Shown one piece after another: positions 7,181 to 15,340 of a DNA stretch of 43,278 nt. Under the pieces are notes generated by a model, which ran no database searches, was not told where the DNA came from, and worked only from the letters and a program-made list of their open reading frames with translations. A program made the translations under genes and the position numbers. The stretch spans positions 1-43,278 of the forward strand of contig CAJXRS010000008.1 of NCBI GenBank assembly GCA_913060555.1, written 5' to 3'. The DNA comes from an uncultured Gammaproteobacteria bacterium. Lineage in GTDB: Bacteria > Pseudomonadota > Gammaproteobacteria > Pseudomonadales > Porticoccaceae. Each line of letters starts with the position of its first letter. Positions within the stretch are counted from its first letter, which is position 1.

Positions 7181-7954
7181 ATGGCAACCACCAACGAACC
7201 CCTGCAACTGAATCTCGGCTCCTTGCGCAGCGCGATGTCGCTGACGCTGCACACGCACCACGCCTCGCGCATCTGGCACGGCCGCGCCGCCGCCGAAGGG
7301 CGACCGGGCATCGTCGGCCTGAACGGCTACATCGCCCAGATGAACAAGATGCGGCGCGGCTCGGAGCAGGACGACCCGTACAGCGACTTCTGGATGCTCC
7401 GCATCGAGGACAAGCTCGACCAGACCAAGGCCACGCTGCAATCGCTGCGCGAACAGGTGGACCAGGCCCTGGCGAGCGTGCCGCCGGCACTCACCCTGGG
7501 CGAAAACCTCAACGTCCAGCCGGTCAAGCTGCCGCTGTTCGTCAATGCGCAGCTCGGCTTTGCCGCCGTGTACCTGCTCGCCGACTACGACGATATCGCC
7601 CGCAAGCTGATCCTCGCGCACCACACCGCGCTGATCGATCGCTCGACGCTCGAACGCTGGCTCAACGAAGGCGCGCATGCACTGCGCAGCCTGTTCTCGC
7701 TGGCCCAGCAGTACCGCTACTCGGGCTGCACCCGCGACGACTTCGCCGCCAAGAATGCCGCAGCGCGGGCGGCGTTGGAAAAGTTCGGCGAGATGCCGCC
7801 GGACGTGCTGGAGGGCACGCGCCGCTCGAAGTTCGCGCCGCCCATCATGCGCCGTGGCCTGCAGCAGCGCGGTGACGGTCCTGCCGCAGCCGCATCGCCC
7901 AGCGACGAGGCCGCCGCCCCCGAAGCGACGGCCGGCGAGGACGCGCAGGCATGA
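7181..7954 (+). CDS. PFL_4669-family ICE protein
   Basis: A 257-aa soluble protein of the PFL_4669 family (TIGR03761), a hallmark of PFGI-1-class ICEs located before ssb and topB. Recognisable segments are LGSLRSAMSLTLHTHHASRIW near residues 10-30, the acidic-basic middle (QDDPYSDFWMLRIEDKL), and YSGCTRDDF near 186. The C-terminus is a short Ala/Pro-rich tail. The family's activity is unknown; its place with SSB and topoisomerase III suggests a part in processing or regulating element DNA. It may correspond to InrR of ICEclc by position, which I cannot verify. It overlaps the next gene by an ATGA junction. Confidence 0.8.
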   Translation: MATTNEPLQLNLGSLRSAMSLTLHTHHASRIWHGRAAAEGRPGIVGLNGYIAQMNKMRRGSEQDDPYSDFWMLRIEDKLDQTKATLQSLREQVDQALASVPPALTLGENLNVQPVKLPLFVNAQLGFAAVYLLADYDDIARKLILAHHTALIDRSTLERWLNEGAHALRSLFSLAQQYRYSGCTRDDFAAKNAAARAALEKFGEMPPDVLEGTRRSKFAPPIMRRGLQQRGDGPAAAASPSDEAAAPEATAGEDAQA

Positions 7955-8478
7955 GCGACCCAAACCGCGACACCCGCTACTTCCGCCCTCTGCAACAGAC
8001 AGCCTTCATGCAGTTGGAACACGCAGCCTCTCAAAAAGGCCTTTTAAAGCCCTTTAAGGGTAAAGGGGACTTGGAGGCCTGGGCCAGCCAGTGCTTCGCC
8101 ATGCGCGACGAGTTGATTGGCTTGGCGCAGCGACAGGTGCTGCAACAGGCCGTCGGGCATCCCTTCCACCTGCTCCCCATCGAGCTGGCCCAGCAGACCA
8201 CTGGCGCAGGCACGGCGTTTCTTCGCTGGCGCAAGCACGACCGCTCGGCCATGGGCGTGGCGCTGTGGCAGGAGCTGATCGCGAGCACCAGCACGCCGGT
8301 CAATCTGCTGGCCGACCTGCACGCCATCGAGCTTCAGCGCATCACGCTGAACATGCAGATCAGCCTGTTGCACACCTTGGGCAGGCAGGCCCAGGAGTGC
8401 GCCAGCAAGGCCGCCGAGGCGGAAGACGCCTACCTGCGCCGGCTCAAGTCCACACCGCCCACCCTGCGCGATCGGTGA
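7951..8478 (+). CDS. DUF3158-family protein
   Basis: A 175-aa protein fitting the DUF3158 family, which follows PFL_4669 in related elements. RYFRPLQQTAFMQLEHAAS near residues 8-26 leads into KGLLKPFKGKGDLEAWASQC. The rest is predominantly alpha-helical with charged surfaces (LNMQISLLHTLGRQAQECASKAAEAEDAYLRR split over the last 60 residues). There is no catalytic motif or membrane segment. Start and upstream stop overlap by 4 bases, so the two are translated together. Function unknown. Confidence 0.7.
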   Translation: MSDPNRDTRYFRPLQQTAFMQLEHAASQKGLLKPFKGKGDLEAWASQCFAMRDELIGLAQRQVLQQAVGHPFHLLPIELAQQTTGAGTAFLRWRKHDRSAMGVALWQELIASTSTPVNLLADLHAIELQRITLNMQISLLHTLGRQAQECASKAAEAEDAYLRRLKSTPPTLRDR

Positions 8479-8551
8479 TCGCGCCGGGCACCCCAGCACG
8501 CGCCCGCCGCCGACCAGGTGCGGGTATTTCAACCACCACGGAGATTGCAAC

Positions 8552-9004
8552 ATGAGCACGCATTTTTCTGGCGAGGGCAACATCGGTTCGCCCCCCGAGT
8601 ACCGGGAGTTCCCCAACGGCAACGACGAGCCCACCCGCCTTCTGCGCCTGAACGTCTATTTCGACAACCCCATTCCCAAGAAGGATGGCACCTTCGAGGA
8701 TCGCGGCGGCTTCTGGGCGCCGGTGGAAATCTGGCACCGCGACGCCGCGCACTGGAAGGACCTGTACCAGAAAGGCATGCGCGTACTGGTCGTCGGCCGC
8801 ATGGAGCGCGAACCCTGGACGGACAACGAGGATCAGCCGCGCGAGACCTGGCAAATCAACGCGCGCAGCGTTGGAATCTTGCCGTTCCGCATCGAGTCCG
8901 TGACCCTCAGCCCGAGGCAGCAGGAGACCGCGCAGGACGCGCAGCCGAAACCCCAGGCCGCCCAGGAACCGACCGCACCGAAGGAGCCGAAGCGCAGGAA
9001 GTGA
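8552..9004 (+). CDS. ssb: Single-stranded DNA-binding protein (ICE type)
   Basis: A 150-aa OB-fold-type protein from the ICE SSB family, divergent from chromosomal SSB. It has a strand-rich first 115 residues (LLRLNVYFDNPIPKKDG, DLYQKGMRVLVVGRMEREPW, WQINARSVGILPFRIESVTL) and a Gln/Ala/Pro/Lys-rich tail. The acidic DDIPF-like tip of cellular SSBs is absent; the tail ends PKRRK. The phrase KGMRVLVVGR is the SSB core 'kG..v.v.G.l'. It is expected to coat single-stranded element DNA during transfer or rolling-circle replication. A GGAG lies before the ATG. It lies between DUF3158 and topB, a conserved order. Confidence 0.8.
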   Translation: MSTHFSGEGNIGSPPEYREFPNGNDEPTRLLRLNVYFDNPIPKKDGTFEDRGGFWAPVEIWHRDAAHWKDLYQKGMRVLVVGRMEREPWTDNEDQPRETWQINARSVGILPFRIESVTLSPRQQETAQDAQPKPQAAQEPTAPKEPKRRK

Positions 9005-9051
9005 TCCGGCATGGGGCGGCGCAGTCGTCCGTCGCCCCATGCCCTCGCGAG

Positions 9052-9068
9052 CTATCCCCTGGGGATAG
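9052..9068. repeat. 17-bp palindrome, copy 3 (extended to 23 bp)
   Basis: CTATCCCC-T-GGGGATAG, here with longer perfect arms (GAGCTATCCCC around a central T, 9049-9071). It lies in the 272-bp gap between ssb and topB, 208 bp before the topB start, suggesting a second controlled promoter. Confidence 0.65.
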
Positions 9069-9276
9069 CTCCATCAACGTCCACCGGCTTCCACGTGCTC
9101 CTGAAAATCGCGGCTCCCGGTCCGCACACCCCCGGCCGCACGCCACTCCTGTCCCCGCCATTCCATCCCGTGAAAGTGGTCGCCACCGCATGCGGCTTGT
9201 TTGCTGCTGTCGCTGGTGGTGCTCGGCATACTCGATTCCAGCAACTCAATGAACCACGGAAATCGGATGGACGGAC

Positions 9277-11289
9277 ATGCGGCTGTTCTTGTGCGAGAAG
9301 CCCTCCCAGGGCAAAGACATTGGCCGGATTCTCGGCGCGACGCAGCGCGGTGAAGGCTGTCTCAGCGGCTCCGGCGTCACCGTCACCTGGTGCATCGGCC
9401 ATCTCGTAGAAGCGGCAGCTCCCGAGGTCTATGACGCGGCGCTCAAGCGCTGGTCGCTGGAGCAGTTGCCCATCGTTCCCCAGCAGTGGCGGGTCGAGGT
9501 CAAACCGAAGACCGCCACGCAATTCAAGGTCGTCAAAGCGCTTCTGGCGAAGGCGACCCATTTGGTCATCGCCACCGATGCCGACCGCGAGGGAGAGCTG
9601 ATCGCCCGCGAGATCATCGACCTGTGCGGTTACCGCGGCCCCATCGAACGGCTGTGGTTGTCGGCGCTCAACGATGCGTCGATCCGCACCGCGCTCGGCA
9701 AGTTGCGGCCGTCTTCCGAAACGCTGCCGATGTACTACTCGGCACTGGCGCGCTCACGCGCCGACTGGCTGGTGGGCATGAACCTCAGCCGGTTGTTCAC
9801 CGTGCTGGGCCGGCAGGCAGGCTACGACGGCGTGCTATCCGTCGGGCGCGTCCAGACGCCGACCTTGAAGCTCGTCGTGGACCGCGATCGCGAGATCGCG
9901 GCCTTCAAGTCGGTGCCGTTCTGGGCCATCGACGTGTCCCTGTCCGCAGGTGGACAGGCTTTCAGCGCGCAGTGGGTTCCGCCCGATGGCTGCACCGACG
10001 ATGCCGGCCGCTGCCTGCAGCAGCCAGTCGCCCAGCAGGCCTCGCAGCAGATCCGCGCTGCGGGCAGCGCCCAGGTGGTATCGGTCGAGACCGAGCGCGT
10101 GCGCGAAGGCCCTCCGCTGCTGTTCGACCTAGGCACCTTGCAGGAGGTTTGTTCCAAGCAGCTTGGGCTGGACGTGCAGGAGACCCTGGAGATTGCCCAG
10201 GCCTTATATGAAACTCACAAGGCCACGACGTACCCGCGTTCGGATTCCGGCTACCTGCCTGAAAGCATGTTTGCCGAGGTGCCCACGGTTCTGGACAGCC
10301 TGCTCAAGACCGATCCCTCGCTGCGCTCCATCCTGGGCAAGCTCGACCACTACCAGCGCTCTCGCGCCTGGAACGACGGTAAAGTCACGGCGCACCACGG
10401 CATCATCCCGACGCTCGAACCCCCGAACCTCTCGGCCATGAGCGCGAAGGAACTGGCGGTGTACCGGCTGATCCGCGCGCACTACCTGGCGCAGTTCCTC
10501 CCTCACCACGAGTTCGACCGCACTGTCGCCGAGCTGTCCTGCGGCCAGCAGAAGCTGGTGGCCACCGGCAAGCAGGTGGTCGTCAAGGGCTGGCGCCTGG
10601 TGCTGGCCGAGCCGCAAGCGGACGAGGATGGAGAAGCCACGGCGCGCAGCCAGGTGCTCCCCGCGCTGCGCGAGGGCATGGCGTGCCGGGTGGCCGAAGC
10701 CGAGATCAAGGCGCTCAAGACGATGCCGCCCAAGCCCTACACGCAGGGCGAACTGGTCAAGTCCATGAAGGGGGTCGCCAAGCTGGTGACGGACCCGCGT
10801 CTGAAGCAGAAGCTCAAGGATACGGTCGGCATCGGCACCGAGGCGACACGGGCCAACATCATCAGTGGGCTGATCGCCCGCGGCTACCTCGTGAAGAAAG
10901 GACGCTCCATCCGTGCATCGGATGCGGCATTCACGTTGATCGACGCCGTGCCCGCGGCGATTGCCGACCCCGGAACCACCGCCGTGTGGGAGCAGGCGCT
11001 CGACATGATCGAGGCCGGACAGCTCACCTTGGATGTGTTCATCGACAAACAGGCCGCATGGATTTCGCAACTGATCGCGCAGTACGGCAGCACCTCGCTG
11101 TCCATCAAGGTTCCCCAGGGTCCTGCTTGCCCGCAGTGCGGCACACCGACGCGCCAGCGAACCGGCAAGACCGGCCCCTTCTGGTCGTGCAGTCGCTACC
11201 CCGACTGCAAAGGCACGCTGCCGATCGAGAGCGGCGCGTCCAAACGCGGTGCCTCGCGCCCGCGCAGTAGCGGCCGCAAGGGCTCCTGA
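9277..11289 (+). CDS. topB: DNA topoisomerase III
   Basis: A 670-aa type IA topoisomerase. The N-terminal Toprim domain has the metal-binding DADREGE at residues 101-107. The catalytic tyrosine is Tyr319 in TTYPRSDSGYLP. The HHGIIPT segment near 372 is the domain III signature. A single C-terminal C4 zinc ribbon (CPQCGTP ... CSRYPDC, about residues 617-645) completes it. Length and layout match TopB proteins of PAGI-2-type ICEs. It would resolve intertwined or catenated element DNA during replication or transfer. The start MRLFLCEKPSQ is the family's standard N-terminus. Confidence 0.95.
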   Translation: MRLFLCEKPSQGKDIGRILGATQRGEGCLSGSGVTVTWCIGHLVEAAAPEVYDAALKRWSLEQLPIVPQQWRVEVKPKTATQFKVVKALLAKATHLVIATDADREGELIAREIIDLCGYRGPIERLWLSALNDASIRTALGKLRPSSETLPMYYSALARSRADWLVGMNLSRLFTVLGRQAGYDGVLSVGRVQTPTLKLVVDRDREIAAFKSVPFWAIDVSLSAGGQAFSAQWVPPDGCTDDAGRCLQQPVAQQASQQIRAAGSAQVVSVETERVREGPPLLFDLGTLQEVCSKQLGLDVQETLEIAQALYETHKATTYPRSDSGYLPESMFAEVPTVLDSLLKTDPSLRSILGKLDHYQRSRAWNDGKVTAHHGIIPTLEPPNLSAMSAKELAVYRLIRAHYLAQFLPHHEFDRTVAELSCGQQKLVATGKQVVVKGWRLVLAEPQADEDGEATARSQVLPALREGMACRVAEAEIKALKTMPPKPYTQGELVKSMKGVAKLVTDPRLKQKLKDTVGIGTEATRANIISGLIARGYLVKKGRSIRASDAAFTLIDAVPAAIADPGTTAVWEQALDMIEAGQLTLDVFIDKQAAWISQLIAQYGSTSLSIKVPQGPACPQCGTPTRQRTGKTGPFWSCSRYPDCKGTLPIESGASKRGASRPRSSGRKGS

Positions 11290-11499
11290 CCGCCCCCTCT
11301 CCCCGAGAGCCGTGCCCGCCATCGGCGGCGTGGCCCATGTCCCGCACGCCCTGCGGGACGCCCAGCGCGCAACGCCTTCTCTTGTCCGTGTGCGCGTCCC
11401 GCCCAGCCGTCCCCGGCCGCGGGGCCTGAAGGTAGCTTCTCCGCGAACCATGTCCGGGATTTCCGGCGCGTTCTGCTGATCTGCATTTTTCCGCTTCTG

Positions 11500-11553
11500 C
11501 GAAGGGTCCCCCGATGACTTGCCATGCTGCGCGAGTCACCCGGAGACCCTTCG
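11500..11553. repeat. 20-bp imperfect inverted repeat
   Basis: Arms 11500-11519 and 11534-11553 pair at 17 of 20 positions around a 14-base loop; the arms begin CGAAGGGTC and end GACCCTTCG. The only U-rich tract is before the 5' arm (11486-11490), not after the stem, so a plus-strand intrinsic terminator is unlikely. Read on the minus strand the stem is followed by that run as AAAAA, also not a terminator. It may be a leader RNA hairpin, a protein-binding site, or the scar of a mobile sequence. Confidence 0.5.
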
Positions 11554-11731
11554 TGGTCAGCGGTATTCGATGCCGTGCCCAACGGCGAAAAACTGGGCTC
11601 CTTTTGTGCGCGGATGTGCGCCAGAAGATGCCGGCGCCAACCACGACATGCGCCGGGTGCGATTGCTGACAGCAGACGGTTCTAGCGACGACCGGGCCTG
11701 CAACAGCCCACGGGTGGTTCTGTCCTCCCGA

Positions 11732-11763
11732 GCCGAAGGCCACACGGCCTTCGGCGCCTTTCT
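11732..11763 (+). promoter_or_regulatory. Perfect leader hairpin before the C5-methyltransferase
   Basis: GCCGAAGGCC (11732-11741) and GGCCTTCGGC (11746-11755) enclose a 4-base ACAC loop and are followed by GCCTTTCTCC. The hairpin is 64 bases before the start codon and belongs to the series of pre-gene hairpins in this block. Confidence 0.55.
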
Positions 11764-11818
11764 CCTGCCGATCAACGTCCCGGCCCGCCCTGGGCCCCAC
11801 ACGAACAGGAGACCCGAC

Positions 11819-13426
11819 ATGAACCCGCAACCTCGCACCCCACGCGGTGCGCCCCAGGCCGCGCCACTGCTGTACGGCAGCGTGTGCAGCGGCATCGAGG
11901 CCGTGAGCCTCGCCTGGCAACCCCTCGGCCTCGAAGCCGCGTGGTTCGCCGAAATCGAACCGTTCCCGAGCGCCGTGCTCGCCCACCGCTATCCCCGCGT
12001 GCCCAACCTGGGCGACATGACCGCGATCGCCCGCCAGGTGCGCGCCGGCACCGTGCCGGCACCCGACATCCTGGTCGGCGGCACGCCGTGCCAGTCGTTC
12101 AGCGTTGCAGGTAGCCGTCGCGGGCTGGATGACCCGCGCGGAGCCCTTTCCCTTGCCTATGTGGAGCTTGCCAATGCCATCGACCAAACCCGCCAACAAG
12201 ACCGCCGCCCGGCGGCCACGCTCGTCTGGGAAAACGTCCCCGGCGTCCTCAACGACCGCAGCAATGCCTTCGGGTATTTCCTGGGGGCACTGGCCGGAGA
12301 AAGCCGTGCGCTCCAGCCGCCAGGGGAAAAATGGGCGCACGCTGGTTGTGTGTCTGGACCCCGCCGCCGCATCGCGTGGCGCGTGCTCGACGCTCAATAT
12401 TTCGGTGTCGCCCAACGCCGCAAGCGCGTGTTTCTTGTGGCAAGTGGTGGAGATGACCTCGATCCCGCAGAAGTACTTTTTGAGCGCGCAGGCGTGCTCG
12501 GGGATTCTTGTGCGGGCCGCGCGCCGTGGCAAGAAGCTGCCCGCGATGCTGGACCGGGTGCTGAAGCAGCAGGCGGATACGCAGAATTCGCAGGACTAAA
12601 GCAGCCCTACGGCAAGGTCACCACGACGTTCGGGTTCAGCGGCGGCACCGGCCCCGTCGATGTGGCGGCATGCCTGATGGCCGCTGGCCCCAAGCACGAC
12701 ATCCGTACCGAGACGTTCATGGTGCAGTCGGTCGCCGGCAGCAGCGCCCACACTCTCGACACCGCCAACAACGGCAAGGCCAGCAGCGAGGACGGCACAG
12801 GCAAGGGTGTTCCGATCATCGCCTTCACCGCCCAGGGCAGCGGCGCGGATGCCACGCTCGACCTGGCGCCGACGCTGCGCGCCGGCGGGCATCGCAATAG
12901 CCATGCGAACGCCGGTGTCGTGCCCGCCATAGCCTTCGCGCAGAACAACCGTGGTGAAGTGCGTTTCGAGTCGGGCCATGGCCAGGTCGCTTGCACCGTG
13001 CTATCCAACGGCAAGCCGGGCTACGGCGTGCCGATGGTGGCCTACGTCTCTCTGCGCGGCCGTGAGCAGGGTCTTGCCGCCGAGCTGGGCGGCAGCGTAG
13101 TGGGCGCACTGCGCACCAGCAGCGGTGGCGCGGACAAGCCCCATGCCCTGGCCCCCGACTTCGAGGCGCATTTTCGCTACGACTGGAACGACCCCGGCCC
13201 AGGCGACTGGTCGCACTGGCGCGTGCGGCGGTTGATGCCAGTTGAGTGCGAGCGGCTGCAAGGAATGCCCGACGACTACACGCTGATCCCGTACCGCGGC
13301 AAGTCCGCCGCGGATGCTCCGCGCTACAAGGCGATCGGCAACTCCATGGCCGTCCCGTGCATGGCATGGCTGGGCCAACGCCTCGTGCAATGCCTGCACA
13401 AGACGGGCTCGACCGCTTCGGATTGA
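11819..13426 (+). CDS. DNA (cytosine-5-)-methyltransferase
   Basis: A 535-aa C5-cytosine methyltransferase using S-adenosylmethionine. Motif I is SVCSGIEAVSLAW at residues 21-33; motif IV, the catalytic GTPCQSFS, is at 88-95 with Cys91; motif VI WENVPG is at 137-142; motif X RYKAIGNSMAVP is near the C-terminus. Between the catalytic part and motif X lies an unusually long Gly/Thr-rich region (about 260-450) that should contain the target recognition domain. The ATG at 11819 follows ACAGGAG. No restriction endonuclease is adjacent, so it is an orphan enzyme, most likely protecting the element from host restriction or marking its DNA; specificity cannot be read here. Confidence 0.9.
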   Translation: MNPQPRTPRGAPQAAPLLYGSVCSGIEAVSLAWQPLGLEAAWFAEIEPFPSAVLAHRYPRVPNLGDMTAIARQVRAGTVPAPDILVGGTPCQSFSVAGSRRGLDDPRGALSLAYVELANAIDQTRQQDRRPAATLVWENVPGVLNDRSNAFGYFLGALAGESRALQPPGEKWAHAGCVSGPRRRIAWRVLDAQYFGVAQRRKRVFLVASGGDDLDPAEVLFERAGVLGDSCAGRAPWQEAARDAGPGAEAAGGYAEFAGLKQPYGKVTTTFGFSGGTGPVDVAACLMAAGPKHDIRTETFMVQSVAGSSAHTLDTANNGKASSEDGTGKGVPIIAFTAQGSGADATLDLAPTLRAGGHRNSHANAGVVPAIAFAQNNRGEVRFESGHGQVACTVLSNGKPGYGVPMVAYVSLRGREQGLAAELGGSVVGALRTSSGGADKPHALAPDFEAHFRYDWNDPGPGDWSHWRVRRLMPVECERLQGMPDDYTLIPYRGKSAADAPRYKAIGNSMAVPCMAWLGQRLVQCLHKTGSTASD

Positions 13427-13464
13427 TCAGCGACGCAGCCAGCGGGCCGCGCCATTCTCCCTCC

Positions 13465-13530
13465 TGCATTGCCGATGTATCGGCAGCAGCCCGCAGCCAG
13501 GGTGTCAAGGCTGCCGTGGGTTCCGCCCAC
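13465..13530 (+). ncRNA. Three-hairpin leader RNA, copy A (divergent)
   Basis: Three hairpins in a row: GCCGAT-GT-ATCGGC (13471-13484), GCAGCC ... GGCTGC (13493-13498 with 13509-13514) and GTGGG-TTCCG-CCCAC (13516-13530). This is the same order as copies B, C and D, with stem sequences changed on both sides. The CATG/CATGCC flanks of the other copies are degraded. It lies in the 243-bp gap before the gene at 13670. Confidence 0.55.
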
Positions 13531-13669
13531 GCCACCAGCCAGTTCGCCTCGGCATCTCACCGGCGAACGCTGCCCACCGGGGCATCGATGCCTCATTTCT
13601 CCAACCCACGGGATGGCCGCCACGTCCCGTCAGGGGCATGTCGCCACCCGGTCGATTTCAGGACTTCCC

Positions 13670-14227
13670 ATGGAAAACATCACCAAGCAAGACCGCATCA
13701 CGCTGAAGAACCTCAAGGTGGCAGATTTCGCCAGCGAGGAGACGATGTGCTTCAGCGCCACCGTCGTGTTCGACGGCACTCCCATCGCCGAGGCCCGCAA
13801 CGATGGCCACGGCGGCTCGACGTTCCTCCACGCGCTCAACGGCAAGGCAGCGCTGTTGGCTCAAGCCGAAGCCTTCGCTAAGGGCCTGCCGCCTGCGCCG
13901 CTTGACCTCGGCCAGGAGGGTGAAGACCCTCACTACATCGACATGACGCTCGACTTCCTGGTCGATGAACTGGCCGATGCCATGCACGCGGAACGCAAGG
14001 TGCGAGCCGCGTTCAACCGGGACATCGGCAACAAAGTGCTGTTCATCAAGGACGGCAAGCTGAAGTTCCTCAAGGGCATCAAGCTCAAGGCCATCGCTGA
14101 CCGCAAGGCGTACTTCGCCTCGCTGCGCGCCCGGCAGGCCCAGCCCATCGTCATCCTCGCCGAGCTTCCTCCCGAGCAGGCATTCGACCTGTGGAAGCAG
14201 CATGTCCTGGGCGACAAGCCCGACTGA
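13670..14227 (+). CDS. Conserved ICE hypothetical protein (185 aa)
   Basis: A 185-aa acidic-then-basic soluble protein without a recognised domain. The first 60 residues look beta-rich (MCFSATVVFDGTPIAEARNDGHGGSTF). The second half is helical and Lys/Arg-rich (FIKDGKLKFLKGIKLKAIADRK), then a short Pro/Glu end. The start MENITKQDRITLKNL is preceded by AGGA at 8-10 bases. It is preceded by leader copy A and followed by a strong terminator, so it is probably a single-gene transcription unit. Function unknown. Confidence 0.75.
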   Translation: MENITKQDRITLKNLKVADFASEETMCFSATVVFDGTPIAEARNDGHGGSTFLHALNGKAALLAQAEAFAKGLPPAPLDLGQEGEDPHYIDMTLDFLVDELADAMHAERKVRAAFNRDIGNKVLFIKDGKLKFLKGIKLKAIADRKAYFASLRARQAQPIVILAELPPEQAFDLWKQHVLGDKPD

Positions 14228-14252
14228 TCCAGTACCGACGCACCCTCCTGAC

Positions 14253-14285
14253 AGCCCCGCACTCGATGCGGGGCTTCTTTTTTTC
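14253..14285 (+). terminator. Intrinsic terminator after the 185-aa gene
   Basis: AGCCCCGC-ACTCGAT-GCGGGGCT followed by TCTTTTTTTTC: a strong GC stem and U-run. It separates the 13670 gene from leader copy B. Confidence 0.85.
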
Positions 14286-14358
14286 TGCGCGCATCAATCG
14301 GGGCTGGGCCGGATGCCGTTTTCCAACTGACGCGGCACGGCCCGCGCACGAAGCTGCC

Positions 14359-14427
14359 CGCATGTTCGCTGATCCGTCAGCACATGCCAGCAGCCAGGGT
14401 TCCAGGCTGCCGCGGGTCTCTCCCGCG
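14359..14427 (+). ncRNA. Three-hairpin leader RNA, copy B
   Basis: CCGCATG-TTC leads into hairpin 1 GCTGA ... TCAGC (14368-14372 with 14377-14381), A-CATGCC, hairpin 2 GCAGCC ... GGCTGC (14390-14395 with 14405-14410) and hairpin 3 CGCGGG ... CCCGCG (14411-14416 with 14422-14427). The flanking GCATG and CATGC can also pair and extend hairpin 1. It starts 73 bases after a terminator and ends 130 bases before the next ATG. Further downstream, TCCC at 14516-14519 can pair with GGGA upstream (14505-14508) or downstream (14524-14527). Confidence 0.7.
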
Positions 14428-14557
14428 TTGCCCACCAGTCCGCATCGCATCAGGTCTGCGGACGCGCGTCCCCGTGACGTCGATGCTTTTTATCAACCGC
14501 GTGCGGGAGCTGCCATCCCGTGAGGGACGAGGCCCCGCTTTTCCAAGGAGCCCATCC

Positions 14558-14782
14558 ATGTCCCAGCAAGCCTCTTTCGGCCAAACCTTCGGGCAATTGG
14601 CCTCGACCTACTGCGGCAAGTTCCTGCCGCTCGAAGTCCTGCAAAGCGCCGCCGGCCACTACATCGGCACGCGCGATACCGAAGGCCCCGTTTCGCGGGA
14701 ATCCCGCGAGTACTTCCGCAGCTATGCCGCGGCTCAACGTGCCCTCGAAAGAGGCGGCTGGTCCCAGCTCGCCGTTCCTTGA
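14558..14782 (+). CDS. Small hypothetical protein (74 aa)
   Basis: A 74-aa protein beginning MSQQASFGQTFGQLASTYC. No known motif; a mixed helix profile with two aromatic-rich patches (YIGTRDTEG, YFRSYAAAQRAL). An AAGGAG lies 7-8 bases before the ATG, a strong ribosome binding site, which supports it as real. It is the first gene after leader copy B and is followed after 22 bp by the next gene, so the two probably share a transcript. Confidence 0.65.
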   Translation: MSQQASFGQTFGQLASTYCGKFLPLEVLQSAAGHYIGTRDTEGPVSRESREYFRSYAAAQRALERGGWSQLAVP

Positions 14783-14804
14783 TCCAAACTGGAGGAATCA
14801 CGTC

Positions 14805-15197
14805 ATGAACCAGCTACTGCCGCGGGAAGTCGTCGATCAGATCATGCGGGAAGAACAGCATTTCGCCGCCGCGCCTCAAGCCTTTTTCGAGGCATGGAAG
14901 CGTGGCGTCGAGATTGCTGGCCCCGAGTGGTTCGGCGACGGCACCCGTGAAGGTCTGAACCAGGCCAAGAGCAAGTGGGATCTGCGTCCCAACATGCTGC
15001 GGCTCAACGACGCCCTCGGCGTCCTGAGCAGCGGCGAACGCATGTTCCTGTCTGCCATGGTCAGCTTCTACAACGCGCGTGAGGGCGGTGCCATGCTCAA
15101 GCGCTGCCACTTCCACGGGCTGTCGGACTTCGACGGTCTCGACCTGCAACGCCGCAAGGTCATCGCCGACCTGCTCGTGAACTACAACGGTTGGTGA
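14805..15197 (+). CDS. Hypothetical protein (130 aa)
   Basis: A 130-aa protein starting MNQLLPREVVDQIMREEQHF, with GGAGG 9 bases upstream. It is helical throughout; SKWDLRPNMLRLNDALGVLSSGERMFL and CHFHGLSDFDGLDLQRRKVIADLL are the most structured segments. There is no signal, membrane or catalytic motif. I recognise it only as a type commonly seen in this block of PAGI-2-like ICEs. Probably co-transcribed with the 74-aa gene. Confidence 0.7.
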   Translation: MNQLLPREVVDQIMREEQHFAAAPQAFFEAWKRGVEIAGPEWFGDGTREGLNQAKSKWDLRPNMLRLNDALGVLSSGERMFLSAMVSFYNAREGGAMLKRCHFHGLSDFDGLDLQRRKVIADLLVNYNGW

Positions 15198-15236
15198 GCC
15201 GGTCTCCGGCACACCACTGTCTTTCGTTCCCCCCGA

Positions 15237-15268
15237 GAGGGACATGCGCCCAAAAGGCCATGTCCCTC
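15237..15268 (+). promoter_or_regulatory. Pre-gene hairpin
   Basis: GAGGGACATG (15237-15246) pairs perfectly with CATGTCCCTC (15259-15268), 10 bp, and is followed by AATTTCTTCTCC. It lies between stop 15197 and start 15341 and could be a weak terminator or an RNA-stabilising leader stem. Confidence 0.6.
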
Positions 15269-15340
15269 AATTTCTTCTCCATCACCCTGCGGATGCCATC
15301 GTCCGCATGGGCTGGCTCCGCTTTCTCGAAAGGAGCCACC

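Larger units (their letters stand above)
11290..11818. other. 529-bp leader region with no convincing gene
   Basis: Open frames here lack start signals and look like shadows. What is visible are two inverted repeats: a long imperfect one at 11500-11553 and a perfect one at 11732-11755, the latter 64 bases before the methyltransferase ATG. The methyltransferase frame is open back to 11519, but no ribosome binding site supports an earlier start. Confidence 0.5.

Noticed and set aside
11519-11818. N-terminal extension of the C5-methyltransferase by 100 codons
   Set aside because: The frame is open but the extension has no ribosome binding site, contains a strong hairpin, and lies outside the family's N-terminus; ATG at 11819 has ACAGGAG and puts motif I at residue 21.
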